From Gammaproteobacteria bacterium (GTDB taxonomy: Bacteria > Pseudomonadota > Gammaproteobacteria > SZUA-229): 15,472 nt of DNA. The stretch lies in assembly GCA_011321985.1 (NCBI GenBank), contig DROB01000382.1, forward strand, positions 1 through 15,472, given 5' to 3'. This document shows, piece after piece, positions 7,234 to 14,777 of the stretch; the first letter of the stretch is position 1, and each line of letters begins with the position of its first letter. The position numbers were made by a program, and so were the translations under genes. The notes beneath the pieces were generated by a model, which saw only the letters and a program-made list of their open reading frames with translations, was not told where the DNA came from and did not search any database.

Positions 7234-7770
7234 TTATCGTCCTAATGAAAGCGCGAGTGAATCAAGTTGCGATTTCATTGACGCGTCAATAATAGTGTCT
7301 CCGGCTTTGATGATCACGCCACCGATCAACGATTCATCGATCGTCGTGGTCAGCGTGACTTCACAGCCAAGTTTGTTCTTTAATGTGTTAACCAGTTCGC
7401 TGCTCTGCTCTGCCGATAATTCGAAAGCGGAGATAACTTCTGCTTCGATCTTGTTCTCCGCCCTGGCGCGTGCGATCTCAAACTGTTCGACGACATCAGG
7501 CATCAGTTTCAGACGGCCGTTCTCAGCCATCAGCCTGACCAGGTTCTGTTGCTGCTGATTTAACTCATCACCCAATACCTGAAGTATCAGCTCACCCTTC
7601 TGGATCTTACCCATATCAGGGTCATCTAACAGGGTGCTCATCTGAGTGTCGCCGACAACCGCCGCAAGGTTTGCTAATGCATCACTCCATGAATCCAGTG
7701 TGCCAGTCTCATGGGCCGTATCGTATACGGCGTTGGCATAAGGTCGCGCTGCTGTTGTAAAATCTGACAT
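7234..7770 (-). CDS. atpH: ATP synthase F1 delta subunit (peripheral stalk)
   Basis: The delta subunit joins the b-subunit stalk to the top of the F1 head. The 178-aa product (E. coli 177) has the N-terminal six-helix domain starting MSDFTTAARPYANAVYDTA. Its conserved C-terminal part includes VTLTTTIDESLIGGVIIKAG and DASMKSQLDSL, the OSCP/delta signature. It lies 17 nt after atpF and 10 nt before atpA, consistent with close translational coupling. Nothing abnormal is visible. Confidence 0.97.
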   Translation of the reverse strand: MSDFTTAARPYANAVYDTAHETGTLDSWSDALANLAAVVGDTQMSTLLDDPDMGKIQKGELILQVLGDELNQQQQNLVRLMAENGRLKLMPDVVEQFEIARARAENKIEAEVISAFELSAEQSSELVNTLKNKLGCEVTLTTTIDESLIGGVIIKAGDTIIDASMKSQLDSLALSLGR

Positions 7771-7787
7771 AGTCGATGTGCCTGCGT

Positions 7788-8258
7788 TTAGAGCTGAGTG
7801 GCCAGGTCATTCAAGGTACTGGCGTGTGCATCTTTATCGACTTCACGTTTAAGTACTTTTTCAGCACCGGCGATCGCCAGTGTAACCACTTCCTGACGCA
7901 ACTGCTCACGTGCACGATTGGTTTCCTGTTCGATCTCGGCATTGGCACCGGTAACGATGCGATCAGCTTCTGTCCTGGCATCACCTTTGGCTTCTTCAAC
8001 GATCTCACTGGCCCGTTTCTGTGCCTGTGTGATGATATCTGTCGCCTGGCCTTTTGCTTCTTTGATATGCTCAGCTGCGCGTTTTTCGGCAAGCTCCTGT
8101 TCGTGTTGACCACGTTCAGCCGCTGCCAGACCATCGGCGATCTCTTTACGACGTGCCTCTAGCGCACCCATAACAGGCGGCCAGATGAACTTCATGCAGA
8201 ACCAGACAAACAATGCGAAAGTTATCGACTGGCCGATCAAGGTTAGATTAATGTTCAT
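7788..8258 (-). CDS. atpF: ATP synthase Fo b subunit (peripheral stalk)
   Basis: Subunit b anchors the peripheral stalk in the membrane as a dimer. The product has 156 aa, as in E. coli. A single N-terminal membrane helix (about residues 5-27, TLIGQSITFALFVWFCMKF) leads to the conserved WPPV turn and a long charged helix rich in A, E, K, R and Q, which forms the stalk coiled coil. GCGGAG lies 7 nt upstream of the ATG. A short inverted repeat, GTTCAT-GA-ATGAAC (8253-8266), overlaps the start codon. The gene lies between atpE and atpH in the standard order. Confidence 0.97.
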   Translation of the reverse strand: MNINLTLIGQSITFALFVWFCMKFIWPPVMGALEARRKEIADGLAAAERGQHEQELAEKRAAEHIKEAKGQATDIITQAQKRASEIVEEAKGDARTEADRIVTGANAEIEQETNRAREQLRQEVVTLAIAGAEKVLKREVDKDAHASTLNDLATQL

Positions 8259-8312
8259 GAATGAACTCCGCTCTCTCTTTAATTCTTAAATTGTTATATC
8301 AAAACCAGGGTC

Positions 8313-8543
8313 TTAAATAACAGCGAACAGAATATAGAAAGCGATACCCACGCCGATCATCGGAACCGCATCGACCAGGCCCATCACGATGAAGAACTGG
8401 GTACGTAGCATTGGCAACAATTCAGGCTGACGAGCGATGCCTTCGAGAAAACGAGCACCTAAAATACCGATGCCGATAGCTGCGCCCATAGCACCCATGC
8501 CCAAAAGCATAGCGCCTGCGATATATAACAATGAAGCTTCCAT
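8313..8543 (-). CDS. atpE: ATP synthase Fo c subunit (proteolipid ring)
   Basis: Subunit c forms the rotating ring that carries protons. The 76-aa product (E. coli 79) is a helical hairpin. Helix 1 holds the packed glycine/alanine motif GAAIGIGILGARFLEG, the polar loop is ARQPE, and helix 2 holds FFIVMGLVDAVPMIGVG with the essential carboxylate Asp58. Aspartate, together with the absence of the glutamine/serine set typical of sodium-binding rings, points to proton coupling. A strong TAGGAG ribosome binding site lies 8 nt before the ATG, as expected for the subunit made in greatest number. Flanking gaps of 54 and 79 nt are among the longer ones in the operon. Confidence 0.98.
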   Translation of the reverse strand: MEASLLYIAGAMLLGMGAMGAAIGIGILGARFLEGIARQPELLPMLRTQFFIVMGLVDAVPMIGVGIAFYILFAVI

Positions 8544-8622
8544 TGTGATCTCCTAAATATAAAAAGGTTAAAAGTTAAAATTCGTATCTAAAATCTGTGT
8601 ATCTGTAAATCAGAGTCTGTCA

Positions 8623-9537
8623 TCAATGTGAATGATGCGCCATCTCCATATAAACTACCGACAGCGTCATGAAGATGAAGGCCTGCAACATTACGATCAA
8701 AATATGGAACACGGCCCACGCCCACTGCAATGCCCCGGCAAAAATACCCAGGCTGATGCCACTGCTAAATAATAAAGCGATCAAGATAAAGATCATCTCA
8801 CCGGCGTACAGGTTACCGAACAAACGCAGTGAGAGAGAAATGGGCTTTGATATCAGTCCGACAAATTCCAGGAAGAAGTTGACAGGAATGAGGAATATTT
8901 TGACCGGAAGACTTTTAGCCTCAAACGGCTGCATGGTCAACTCAGCCATAAATCCGCCTATCCCCTTGATCTTGATGCCATAAAAAAGGGTCAGTGCAAA
9001 GATGGCCAGAGACATTCCAAAAGTCGCATTTGGGTCAGTGGTCGGCACGACACGGAAAAACACGTGGTGCGGATCCATACCAAACACCGAAGAACCAACG
9101 ACACCCGCCACCTGTGGCAACCAGTCAACGGGCACCAGGTCCATCAGGTTCATCAGTAAAATCCAGATAAAAAGGGTCAGAGCCATCGGCGCCACGATAG
9201 GGTTTTTCGCGGTAAACGAACCACGCACACTGTCATCGATAAACTCGATCACCCATTCCACAAAATTCTGCAGCCCGCCCGGCACGCCTTCGGTCGCTGA
9301 TTTCGCTGCTTTACGGAAGAAAAAGATAAATAAGACACCCAGCAGGATCGACCAGAACATGGTGTCGACATGGATCGCCATGAAGCCCATCTCTTTGGCT
9401 TCCTGTGCTGAATGCGCGAATCCCCATGAACCCGCATGTTCATGACCTTCCGGAATCTTTCCGTAGGTCAGGTTCTGCAGGTGATGCTTGATGTATCCGC
9501 TTGCTGTCAGGGCCTGTTCAGCCATATGCTCAGCCAT
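8623..9537 (-). CDS. atpB: ATP synthase Fo a subunit (proton channel)
   Basis: Subunit a provides the proton half-channels beside the c-ring. The 304-aa protein has the essential arginine in LRLFGNLYAGE (Arg238), with Asn242, Glu247, His278 and Gln285 at positions equivalent to functional E. coli residues. Several membrane helices are evident (for example about 60-74, 117-137, 173-190, 217-230, 245-267 and 277-298). It is about 33 residues longer than E. coli AtpB. The extra length lies mainly in an N-terminal segment before the first helix, with GHEHAGSWGFAHSAQEAKEMG, and in a loop around 144-163. The ATG at 9537 is preceded by GAGAG; an alternative ATG four codons in has no ribosome binding site. 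Confidence 0.97.
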   Translation of the reverse strand: MAEHMAEQALTASGYIKHHLQNLTYGKIPEGHEHAGSWGFAHSAQEAKEMGFMAIHVDTMFWSILLGVLFIFFFRKAAKSATEGVPGGLQNFVEWVIEFIDDSVRGSFTAKNPIVAPMALTLFIWILLMNLMDLVPVDWLPQVAGVVGSSVFGMDPHHVFFRVVPTTDPNATFGMSLAIFALTLFYGIKIKGIGGFMAELTMQPFEAKSLPVKIFLIPVNFFLEFVGLISKPISLSLRLFGNLYAGEMIFILIALLFSSGISLGIFAGALQWAWAVFHILIVMLQAFIFMTLSVVYMEMAHHSH

Positions 9538-9572
9538 AAAAACTCTCTGTTCTTCGCTCGTATCCGCTCATG

Positions 9573-10016
9573 CTAATCTTGTACGCCAAAGGCATTCTGC
9601 ACTGCGGGTGTCATATGTATTAAAAAGTATGTAACCAGTAAAGCCGTAACACTGAGTGGCTTTATCAAAACGAATGCCATGATAAACATCGCGCCCGTCA
9701 GTATAAACTTGTATATCTCACCGACATAAAACGTAGCGAGCAGAGTCGCCGCTGCCACTGTCGGTCGTGTCCTGAAAACCTTTAACGCAAACCAGGCATT
9801 TGCCAGGGTTGCCGTCAACCCGCCAGCTAACGACGAGTATGCCACGACATCGTCGAAGATGAGCAATATTGCAGATATCGCAATGGTTGCCAGCAACTGT
9901 GTAGAAACGAATCGTATTGCCTGTTGACATGAAGCCCGGTTTAATCGCTTCAGGTCTTGCAGATCCGGTATTTTTGAATCTGAGTCTGACTGATTTCGTT
10001 GCATAGTTTTGTGCAT
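9573..10016 (-). CDS. atpI: ATP synthase assembly-associated protein I
   Basis: AtpI is a small membrane protein encoded first in many atp operons. In some bacteria it aids assembly or stability of the c-ring and is not part of the final enzyme. The 147-aa product has a hydrophilic N-terminus of about 33 residues and four predicted membrane segments (about 37-55, 58-78, 87-108 and 112-135). Family-like features are the glycine/alanine-rich second segment SSLAGGLTATLANAWFALKVF and the late FLIHMTPAVQN; I quote only short parts of each in assigning it. The ATG at 10016 follows TGAGG by a suitable distance, and the ATG four codons later lacks a ribosome binding site. It is 35 nt before atpB. Confidence 0.9.
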   Translation of the reverse strand: MHKTMQRNQSDSDSKIPDLQDLKRLNRASCQQAIRFVSTQLLATIAISAILLIFDDVVAYSSLAGGLTATLANAWFALKVFRTRPTVAAATLLATFYVGEIYKFILTGAMFIMAFVLIKPLSVTALLVTYFLIHMTPAVQNAFGVQD

Positions 10017-10081
10017 CTTCAGCCAGCCTCAAAACGCTGTTTCAGGATAAAAACGGCACGGCAGGGTTAGAATGCGCGCGA

Positions 10082-10111
10082 ATTATATAAGACAGAGCTG
10101 TTAGAGGTCAA
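10082..10111 (-). promoter_or_regulatory. Candidate main promoter of the atp operon
   Basis: TTGACC (10111-10106) and a perfect TATAAT (10087-10082) are separated by 18 nt on the minus strand. Transcription would begin near 10075, leaving a leader of about 60 nt before atpI. It is the best sigma70 match in the 205-bp parB-atpI gap, and no other gene lies between. The assignment rests on hexamers and position. Confidence 0.72.
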
Positions 10112-10121
10112 GGAATCAATG

Positions 10122-10205
10122 CTGTCATAAGTGACTTTTATGATACCAAAAACAAATGCCTGTCATACCCCGTATCTATAACATCAAAAGCTAATATTAT
10201 GACAG
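10122..10205. promoter_or_regulatory. Three CTGTCATA sites at 38-bp spacing upstream of the atp promoter
   Basis: CTGTCATA occurs at 10122-10129 and 10160-10167, and as its inverse TATGACAG at 10198-10205. Start-to-start distances are exactly 38 bp. Relative to the predicted start near 10075, the sites fall at about -50, -88 and -126. That placement suits an activator or a looping repressor. No regulator is recognised; this could be chance. Confidence 0.35.
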
Positions 10206-10221
10206 ACCCCTCGTATTATGA

Positions 10222-11085
10222 TTATGACTCGATTTTATCAACGATACCTTCGAGCACGTCCAGGCTGGTATAAGCGATCTCCAGATGACCTTTGCCTTTA
10301 CCTTTTTGCCTGATATGGACCTGTGCACCCAGGCGCTCGCTCAGGCGCTCTTCCAGCCGAGTGATATCCGGGTCTTTTTTTGCTACTTTGGCCTTTTTAG
10401 CCGGCGCACAAATTTTTCGGATCAACGCTTCTGTCTCACGGACAGACAGCCCTTTTCTGGCAACATCTTTGGCTACACGGCTCTGCTCCAGGCCATCGAT
10501 AGCAAGCAGGGCTCGAGCATGACCCATCTCGATATCACGCATCGCCAGCAACGTTTTAACGTCTGGGTTGAGGTCTTGCAGCCGCAGTAGATTACTGACC
10601 GAGGCACGGGACCGGGCAACGGTATCGGCGACCTGTTGATGCGTCATGTCGAACTCATCGATGAGGCGTTTTAAGGCGGTGGACTCTTCCAGCGGGTTCA
10701 GGTTCTCCCGTTGGATATTCTCGATCAACGAGACAGCCGCAGCAGTCTGATCATCGAACCTTTTTATCACCGCTGGAACCTGTGACAAACCCGCTTTTTG
10801 TGAGGCACGCCAGCGACGTTCACCCGCGACGATCTCGAATTTTTTATCAGCTTTCTGACGCACCACGATGGGCTGAACGACACCCTGGGCGGCGATAGAG
10901 TCGGCTAGTTCCTGCAATGCTTCTTCATCGAAGTGCTCACGTGGCTGCCAGGGACCGCGTTCGATCAGGTCGACATCGATATTACGTAATTCATCCTTGC
11001 TCTCAGGCTCCATCATCGCGTCGACATCGCTGTTTCCCAACAATGCGGTTAATCCGCGACCCAACCCTTTTTTCTTTGCTGCCAT
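10222..11085 (-). CDS. parB: Chromosome partition protein ParB (Spo0J/Noc family)
   Basis: ParB binds parS centromere sites near the origin and spreads as a CTP-dependent sliding clamp, acting with ParA to segregate origins. The 287-aa product starts MAAKKKGLGRGLTALLG, the usual basic N-terminus that contacts ParA. The N-terminal CTPase domain has GERRWRAS (88-95) and ENIQRENLNPLEE (122-134). A helix-turn-helix follows at about 145-170 (HQQVADTVARSRASVSNLL), then GHARALL (188-194), a lysine-rich linker and a C-terminal dimerisation domain. All expected domains are present. It lies 59 nt after parA, with a near-perfect palindrome in the gap. I found no exact parS site in the window. Confidence 0.96.
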   Translation of the reverse strand: MAAKKKGLGRGLTALLGNSDVDAMMEPESKDELRNIDVDLIERGPWQPREHFDEEALQELADSIAAQGVVQPIVVRQKADKKFEIVAGERRWRASQKAGLSQVPAVIKRFDDQTAAAVSLIENIQRENLNPLEESTALKRLIDEFDMTHQQVADTVARSRASVSNLLRLQDLNPDVKTLLAMRDIEMGHARALLAIDGLEQSRVAKDVARKGLSVRETEALIRKICAPAKKAKVAKKDPDITRLEERLSERLGAQVHIRQKGKGKGHLEIAYTSLDVLEGIVDKIES

Positions 11086-11108
11086 AATCTTAACTTTATA
11101 ATCTGTAG

Positions 11109-11129
11109 GTGCGAATAAATTATCCGCAC
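11109..11129. repeat. Near-perfect 21-bp palindrome in the parA-parB gap
   Basis: GTGCGAATAA (11109-11118) and TTATCCGCAC (11120-11129) are inverted copies with one mismatch around a single central base. It lies between the parA stop and the parB start. It could be a dimeric-protein operator or, in RNA, a hairpin with a slightly opened loop. No T-tract follows on the minus strand, so it is not a plain terminator. Confidence 0.65.
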
Positions 11130-11144
11130 AGTAATAATTAGACC

Positions 11145-11945
11145 CTAAACTGTCGCCGCCACTCTCGCGGCACTGCTGCTGCGGCTTTCACGTCGCAGCA
11201 TCTCACCGGCCAACGCCAGATAGGCCAGTGCGCCACGCGATGTTTTTTCATATAACAGGGCTGGCAGACCGTGACTGGGCGCCTCCGCCAGACGCACATT
11301 ACGAGGCACAATGGTGCGATAAACCCGGTCGCCAAAATGCTCTATCAATTGTGCAGACACATCATTTGCCAACGTGTTTCGTGTATCGAACATGGTACGC
11401 AGCAAACCTTCGATCTTCAGCTCCGGATTTACCGAAGAGCGCACCTGATTGATGGTATCCATCAACGCCGTCAGTCCCTCTAACGCATAATACTCACACT
11501 GCATCGGAATAATCACCCCATCGGAGGCAACCAGCGCATTGAGTGTTAGCATATTCAATGCCGGAGGGCAGTCGATCAGGACATAATCATACTCATCGAC
11601 GATAGGTGCGATACTGGTTTTCAGGCGTTGCTCGGCATTATCGGCACGCATCAGATCGACTTCCGCTGCCGTCATATCCGCATTCGCCGGTAATAGATCG
11701 ATGCCGACATTCTCGATATGGTGCACCACGTCGTGCGTATCTACGCCATCGAGCAGGCAGTCACAGAATGACTTTTCCAGTGAGTTTTTATCGACACCCA
11801 CACCCATGGTGGCATTGCCCTGTGGATCAAGATCGATCAACAGCACGGAACGTTTGGTCGCTGCCAGTGATGCGGCAAGGTTTACGCTGGTCGTGGTTTT
11901 CCCCACTCCCCCTTTCTGATTGGCTAATGCGAGTATCTTTGACAT
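11145..11945 (-). CDS. parA: Chromosome partition ATPase ParA (Soj family)
   Basis: ParA is a deviant Walker-type ATPase that binds DNA when loaded with ATP and positions ParB-parS complexes. The 266-aa product has KGGVGKTTTSVNLAA at residues 11-25 with both the signature and P-loop lysines. It then shows LLIDLDPQGNAT (about 35-46) and VLIDCPPALNMLTLNAL. There is no N-terminal helix-turn-helix, which places it with chromosomal Soj-type ParA rather than plasmid P1-type. It lies between rsmG (73 nt) and parB (59 nt), the standard gammaproteobacterial order. The ribosome binding site is weak. A 10-bp perfect palindrome, ATCTATAGAT, lies just upstream at 11952-11961. Confidence 0.96.
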   Translation of the reverse strand: MSKILALANQKGGVGKTTTSVNLAASLAATKRSVLLIDLDPQGNATMGVGVDKNSLEKSFCDCLLDGVDTHDVVHHIENVGIDLLPANADMTAAEVDLMRADNAEQRLKTSIAPIVDEYDYVLIDCPPALNMLTLNALVASDGVIIPMQCEYYALEGLTALMDTINQVRSSVNPELKIEGLLRTMFDTRNTLANDVSAQLIEHFGDRVYRTIVPRNVRLAEAPSHGLPALLYEKTSRGALAYLALAGEMLRRESRSSSAARVAATV

Positions 11946-12018
11946 GTTTTCATCTATAGATTCATAAATATACTGACGCAGCGTTTATTCCGCTCCTACA
12001 CATAAGTATAACGTCCGG

Positions 12019-12660
12019 TTACTGTGGGCGTTTTTGTATTTCCAGCAGGTGGCGTTCTGCGTCGAGGCCGTATACCTCAAGTTGGTGCGAACCAAGCAAC
12101 CGATAGTCATCACCTGCAATGCGCTCATCAAGCTTGCCCTGCATCACCATAATCGTGGTGTTTGCATCCTGCAGCTGCGAAGTCGTCTGCAGGATGGCTT
12201 CGGTAGTGGCATAAGCTCGCGCTGTAATCACGTCGAAGTATATCCTATGTCCATCCTCAGTTGGTCGATATTCTTCAACCCGTTGATGAACGATATCGAC
12301 ATTATCGAGCTTCAGATCAATTTTTGCCTGGGTTAAGAACCGGGTTTTTTTACCGTTGGTATCAATCAGTACAAAATGCTTGTCCGGTGAGGTGATGGCA
12401 AACGGAATGCCGGGCAGACCCGCGCCACTGCCCACGTCCAGTATTAATGAACCTTCAATAAAAGGCTGCACAGCAAGGCTGTCCAGAAGATGCTTGCTAA
12501 CCATCTGTTCGACATCACGGATAGCCGTCAGGTTAAAGGTTTTATTCCAGCGTGCGATCAGCTGGATATAATGCACCAGCTTTTGCTGGGTTTCCACAGG
12601 ATAATGCAGGCCCATCTGTTTGAGGCCAAATTCGAGTTGTTGGCGCAGAGGTTCTTTCAC
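12019..12660 (-). CDS. rsmG: 16S rRNA (guanine-527-N7) methyltransferase RsmG
   Basis: RsmG (formerly GidB) methylates N7 of G527 in 16S rRNA using S-adenosylmethionine; loss gives low-level streptomycin resistance in many bacteria. The 213-aa protein (E. coli 207) has WNKTFNLTAI (38-47), KHLLDSL (56-62), the cofactor motif I DVGSGAGLPGIPFAI (75-89), DTNGKKTRFL (100-109) and DVITARA (143-149). The start is GTG at 12660-12658, giving MKEPLRQQLEFGL. The nearest upstream purine-rich sequence is weak (TGGAAA), and a GC-rich 7-bp hairpin sits 10 nt before the start. It is 43 nt after mnmG, so the two are probably co-transcribed. Confidence 0.95.
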   Translation of the reverse strand: MKEPLRQQLEFGLKQMGLHYPVETQQKLVHYIQLIARWNKTFNLTAIRDVEQMVSKHLLDSLAVQPFIEGSLILDVGSGAGLPGIPFAITSPDKHFVLIDTNGKKTRFLTQAKIDLKLDNVDIVHQRVEEYRPTEDGHRIYFDVITARAYATTEAILQTTSQLQDANTTIMVMQGKLDERIAGDDYRLLGSHQLEVYGLDAERHLLEIQKRPQ

Positions 12661-12670
12661 GAAATTTCCA

Positions 12671-12687
12671 GGCTACGTAGCGTAGCC
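12671..12687 (-). repeat. Hairpin in the mnmG-rsmG gap, next to the rsmG start
   Basis: GGCTACG (12671-12677) and CGTAGCC (12681-12687) are perfect inverted arms around three bases. On the minus strand the stem ends 10 nt before the rsmG GTG, and no T-tract follows. It may limit ribosome loading on rsmG or serve as an RNA processing site; neither is shown. Confidence 0.6.
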
Positions 12688-12703
12688 CGACTAATATTAT
12701 CAA

Positions 12704-14587
12704 TCAATTGACTGATTTTTTGAGGTGAACCATCAACAATGAGATGGCTGCCGGTGTGACACCGGGAATGCGACCCGCCTGACCGATGGTTTCAGGTCGA
12801 TGATCGGCGAGTTTTTGGCGTACTTCTGAGGACAGGCCTCGCACAGTGGCGTAATCGATGACATTGGGGATCGCTGTCTGTTGGTGCCGTTTTGTTTTTG
12901 CTATCTCATCGAGCTGGCGGTCCAGATAACCGGAATATTTTGCCTGTACTTCTACCTGTTCGGCGACGCTCGATGTTATACCCTCACCTTCTCCGATTAT
13001 CTCGGTTAATCCAGCGTAATCAATCTCTGGTCGGCGCAGTAGATCCGCTGCTTTATAATTTCGCGATAATGGTTTGTCCAGCTTTTCAGAGAATGCTTTA
13101 GCAAAAGCTGATCCGGGTAGAATGTTCATTTCCGACAAACGTTGCTGTTCTTTTTCTATGGCTTCGCGTTTATCGGAATATTGTTGCCAGTGCTCGTCGT
13201 TAATCAGCCCCATTTTACGCGCGACTCCTGTTAAGCGCAGGTCGGCATTGTCTTCACGCAAGATCAAACGGTATTCCGCACGCGAGGTGAACATACGGTA
13301 CGGCTCCTGTGTGCCCAGCGTAACCAGGTCGTCCACTAATACACCGATGTATGCCTGGTCACGTGTTGGTGTCCACGCATCTTTTTCCTGTACCTGTCGC
13401 GCTGCATTGATCGCAGCCAGCAAACCCTGTGCACCCGCCTCTTCATAGCCTGTTGTACCGTTGATCTGACCGGCAAAAAATAATCCATTGATAAATTTGG
13501 TTTCGAATGAAGCTTTCAGATCACGTGGATCAAAAAAGTCATATTCGATGGCATAACCCGGGCGGGTGATGTGTGCATTTTCGAAACCTTTCATCGAACG
13601 CACGAATTCAAACTGCATGTCGAATGGCAGGCTGGTGGAGATGCCATTGGGATAAACCTCGTGTGTGGTCAACCCTTCCGGTTCGATAAATATCTGGTGC
13701 GATGTCTTGTCTGCAAAACGCACCACTTTGTCTTCTATCGACGGACAATAGCGTGGCCCGATGCCCTCGATAACACCGCTATACATCGGCGAACGATGCA
13801 GGCCTTCACGGATGATGTCGTGGGTTTTTTCATTGGTATGCGTAATGTGGCAGCTGATCTGCTGCGGATGATCTTCTGCTCTACCTGTGTAAGAGAAAAC
13901 GGGTAAGGGTGTATCTCCCGGCTGCTCCGCCAGCTCTGCATAATCGATGGTTCGGCTATCGATCCTGGGCGGCGTACCCGTTTTCAGGCGTTCGACACGA
14001 AACGGTAGATCACGTAGCCGCTCCGCCAGTGCGATTGATGGTGGATCACCGGCACGACCACCGGAAAAATTCTTTTCTCCGATATGGATCAAGCCGCCTA
14101 AAAAGGTCCCTACCGTAAGCACCACGGCTTTGGCTTTAAATTTTAGCCCCATCTGCGTAACCACACCGGTCACGCACTCTTCACCCTCGACCGTTTCGAC
14201 GATCAAATCATCAACCGCCTGCTGAAACAGGGAGAGATCAGGCTGATTCTCTAATGCCTCACGCACTGCTGCCTTATACAGAACACGATCAGCCTGCGCT
14301 CGGGTCGCACGCACCGCCGGTCCTTTACGACTATTCAAGATGCGAAATTGGATACCACCACGGTCAGCGGCTTTTGCCATGATGCCACCCATGGCATCGA
14401 TCTCTTTTACCAGATGGCCTTTACCGATACCGCCGATAGCCGGGTTACAGCTCATCTGACCCAGGGTTTCGATATTGTGCGTCAGCAACAGGGTTTTTAC
14501 GCCCATGCGCGCAGCCGCCAGCGCGGCTTCAGTGCCCGCATGACCACCACCGATAACGATTACATCAAAAGCATCCGCATAAAACAT
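12704..14587 (-). CDS. mnmG: tRNA uridine-5-carboxymethylaminomethyl modification enzyme MnmG
   Basis: MnmG (GidA) works with MnmE to place the carboxymethylaminomethyl group on U34 of certain tRNAs, using FAD and a folate one-carbon donor. The 627-aa protein (E. coli 629) has the FAD-binding GGGHAGTEAA (13-22), MSCNPAIGGIGKGHLVKE with Cys47, and GPRYCPSIEDKV with Cys281, the two conserved cysteines. Further family blocks are GGRAGDPPS, LKTGTPPRID, PGYAIEYDFFDPRDL and TSRAEYRL. The C-terminal helical domain for MnmE and tRNA contact ends GRIPGVTPAAISLL. The start MFYADAFDVIVIGGGH matches E. coli. There is no Shine-Dalgarno sequence, and a TATAAT box ends 7 nt before the ATG, so the transcript may be leaderless. 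Confidence 0.98.
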   Translation of the reverse strand: MFYADAFDVIVIGGGHAGTEAALAAARMGVKTLLLTHNIETLGQMSCNPAIGGIGKGHLVKEIDAMGGIMAKAADRGGIQFRILNSRKGPAVRATRAQADRVLYKAAVREALENQPDLSLFQQAVDDLIVETVEGEECVTGVVTQMGLKFKAKAVVLTVGTFLGGLIHIGEKNFSGGRAGDPPSIALAERLRDLPFRVERLKTGTPPRIDSRTIDYAELAEQPGDTPLPVFSYTGRAEDHPQQISCHITHTNEKTHDIIREGLHRSPMYSGVIEGIGPRYCPSIEDKVVRFADKTSHQIFIEPEGLTTHEVYPNGISTSLPFDMQFEFVRSMKGFENAHITRPGYAIEYDFFDPRDLKASFETKFINGLFFAGQINGTTGYEEAGAQGLLAAINAARQVQEKDAWTPTRDQAYIGVLVDDLVTLGTQEPYRMFTSRAEYRLILREDNADLRLTGVARKMGLINDEHWQQYSDKREAIEKEQQRLSEMNILPGSAFAKAFSEKLDKPLSRNYKAADLLRRPEIDYAGLTEIIGEGEGITSSVAEQVEVQAKYSGYLDRQLDEIAKTKRHQQTAIPNVIDYATVRGLSSEVRQKLADHRPETIGQAGRIPGVTPAAISLLMVHLKKSVN

Positions 14588-14594
14588 GGCGCAA

Positions 14595-14627
14595 ATTATA
14601 AACTAAATCATTGATTTAGCTATAGCT
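14595..14627 (-). promoter_or_regulatory. Candidate mnmG promoter with overlapping palindromic operator
   Basis: On the minus strand a perfect TATAAT (14600-14595) is followed by 7 nt and then the mnmG ATG. The spacer just upstream is a perfect palindrome, CTAAATCA-T-TGATTTAG (14603-14619), next to a second one, AGCTATAGCT (14618-14627). No convincing -35 hexamer sits at 16-18 nt, so the promoter may need a bound activator or be weak. It is a sequence-based call. Confidence 0.5.
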
Positions 14628-14720
14628 CTCAATGAATAAGATTCGCCCGTTTATCACCTTGCCATGTTTTTCGACAATTTGCCGCCTGCTCGCAGACTAT
14701 TTGTTACCGGAATACGCGCA

Positions 14721-14748
14721 AATAAAAAGGCTCACTGATGTGAGCCTT
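14721..14748 (-). terminator. Rho-independent terminator of the small membrane protein gene
   Basis: On the minus strand AAGGCTCAC (14748-14740) pairs perfectly with GTGAGCCTT (14735-14727) around ATCA, and is followed by TTTATT. It lies 29 nt after the stop of the 64-aa gene and 133 nt before the mnmG ATG. It isolates that gene from mnmG. The plus strand lacks a T-tract here. Confidence 0.88.
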
Positions 14749-14777
14749 CGATGTAGAAAATAATGCAGTATTTATAA

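Noticed and set aside
8253..8266. Inverted repeat GTTCAT-GA-ATGAAC over the atpF start codon
   Set aside because: The 6-bp stem has a two-base loop, so it would not fold stably in RNA, and a good ribosome binding site remains free. Too weak to report as regulation.
11952..11961. 10-bp palindrome ATCTATAGAT upstream of parA
   Set aside because: Short AT-rich palindromes of this size are common, and no promoter hexamers frame it; noted in the parA entry only.
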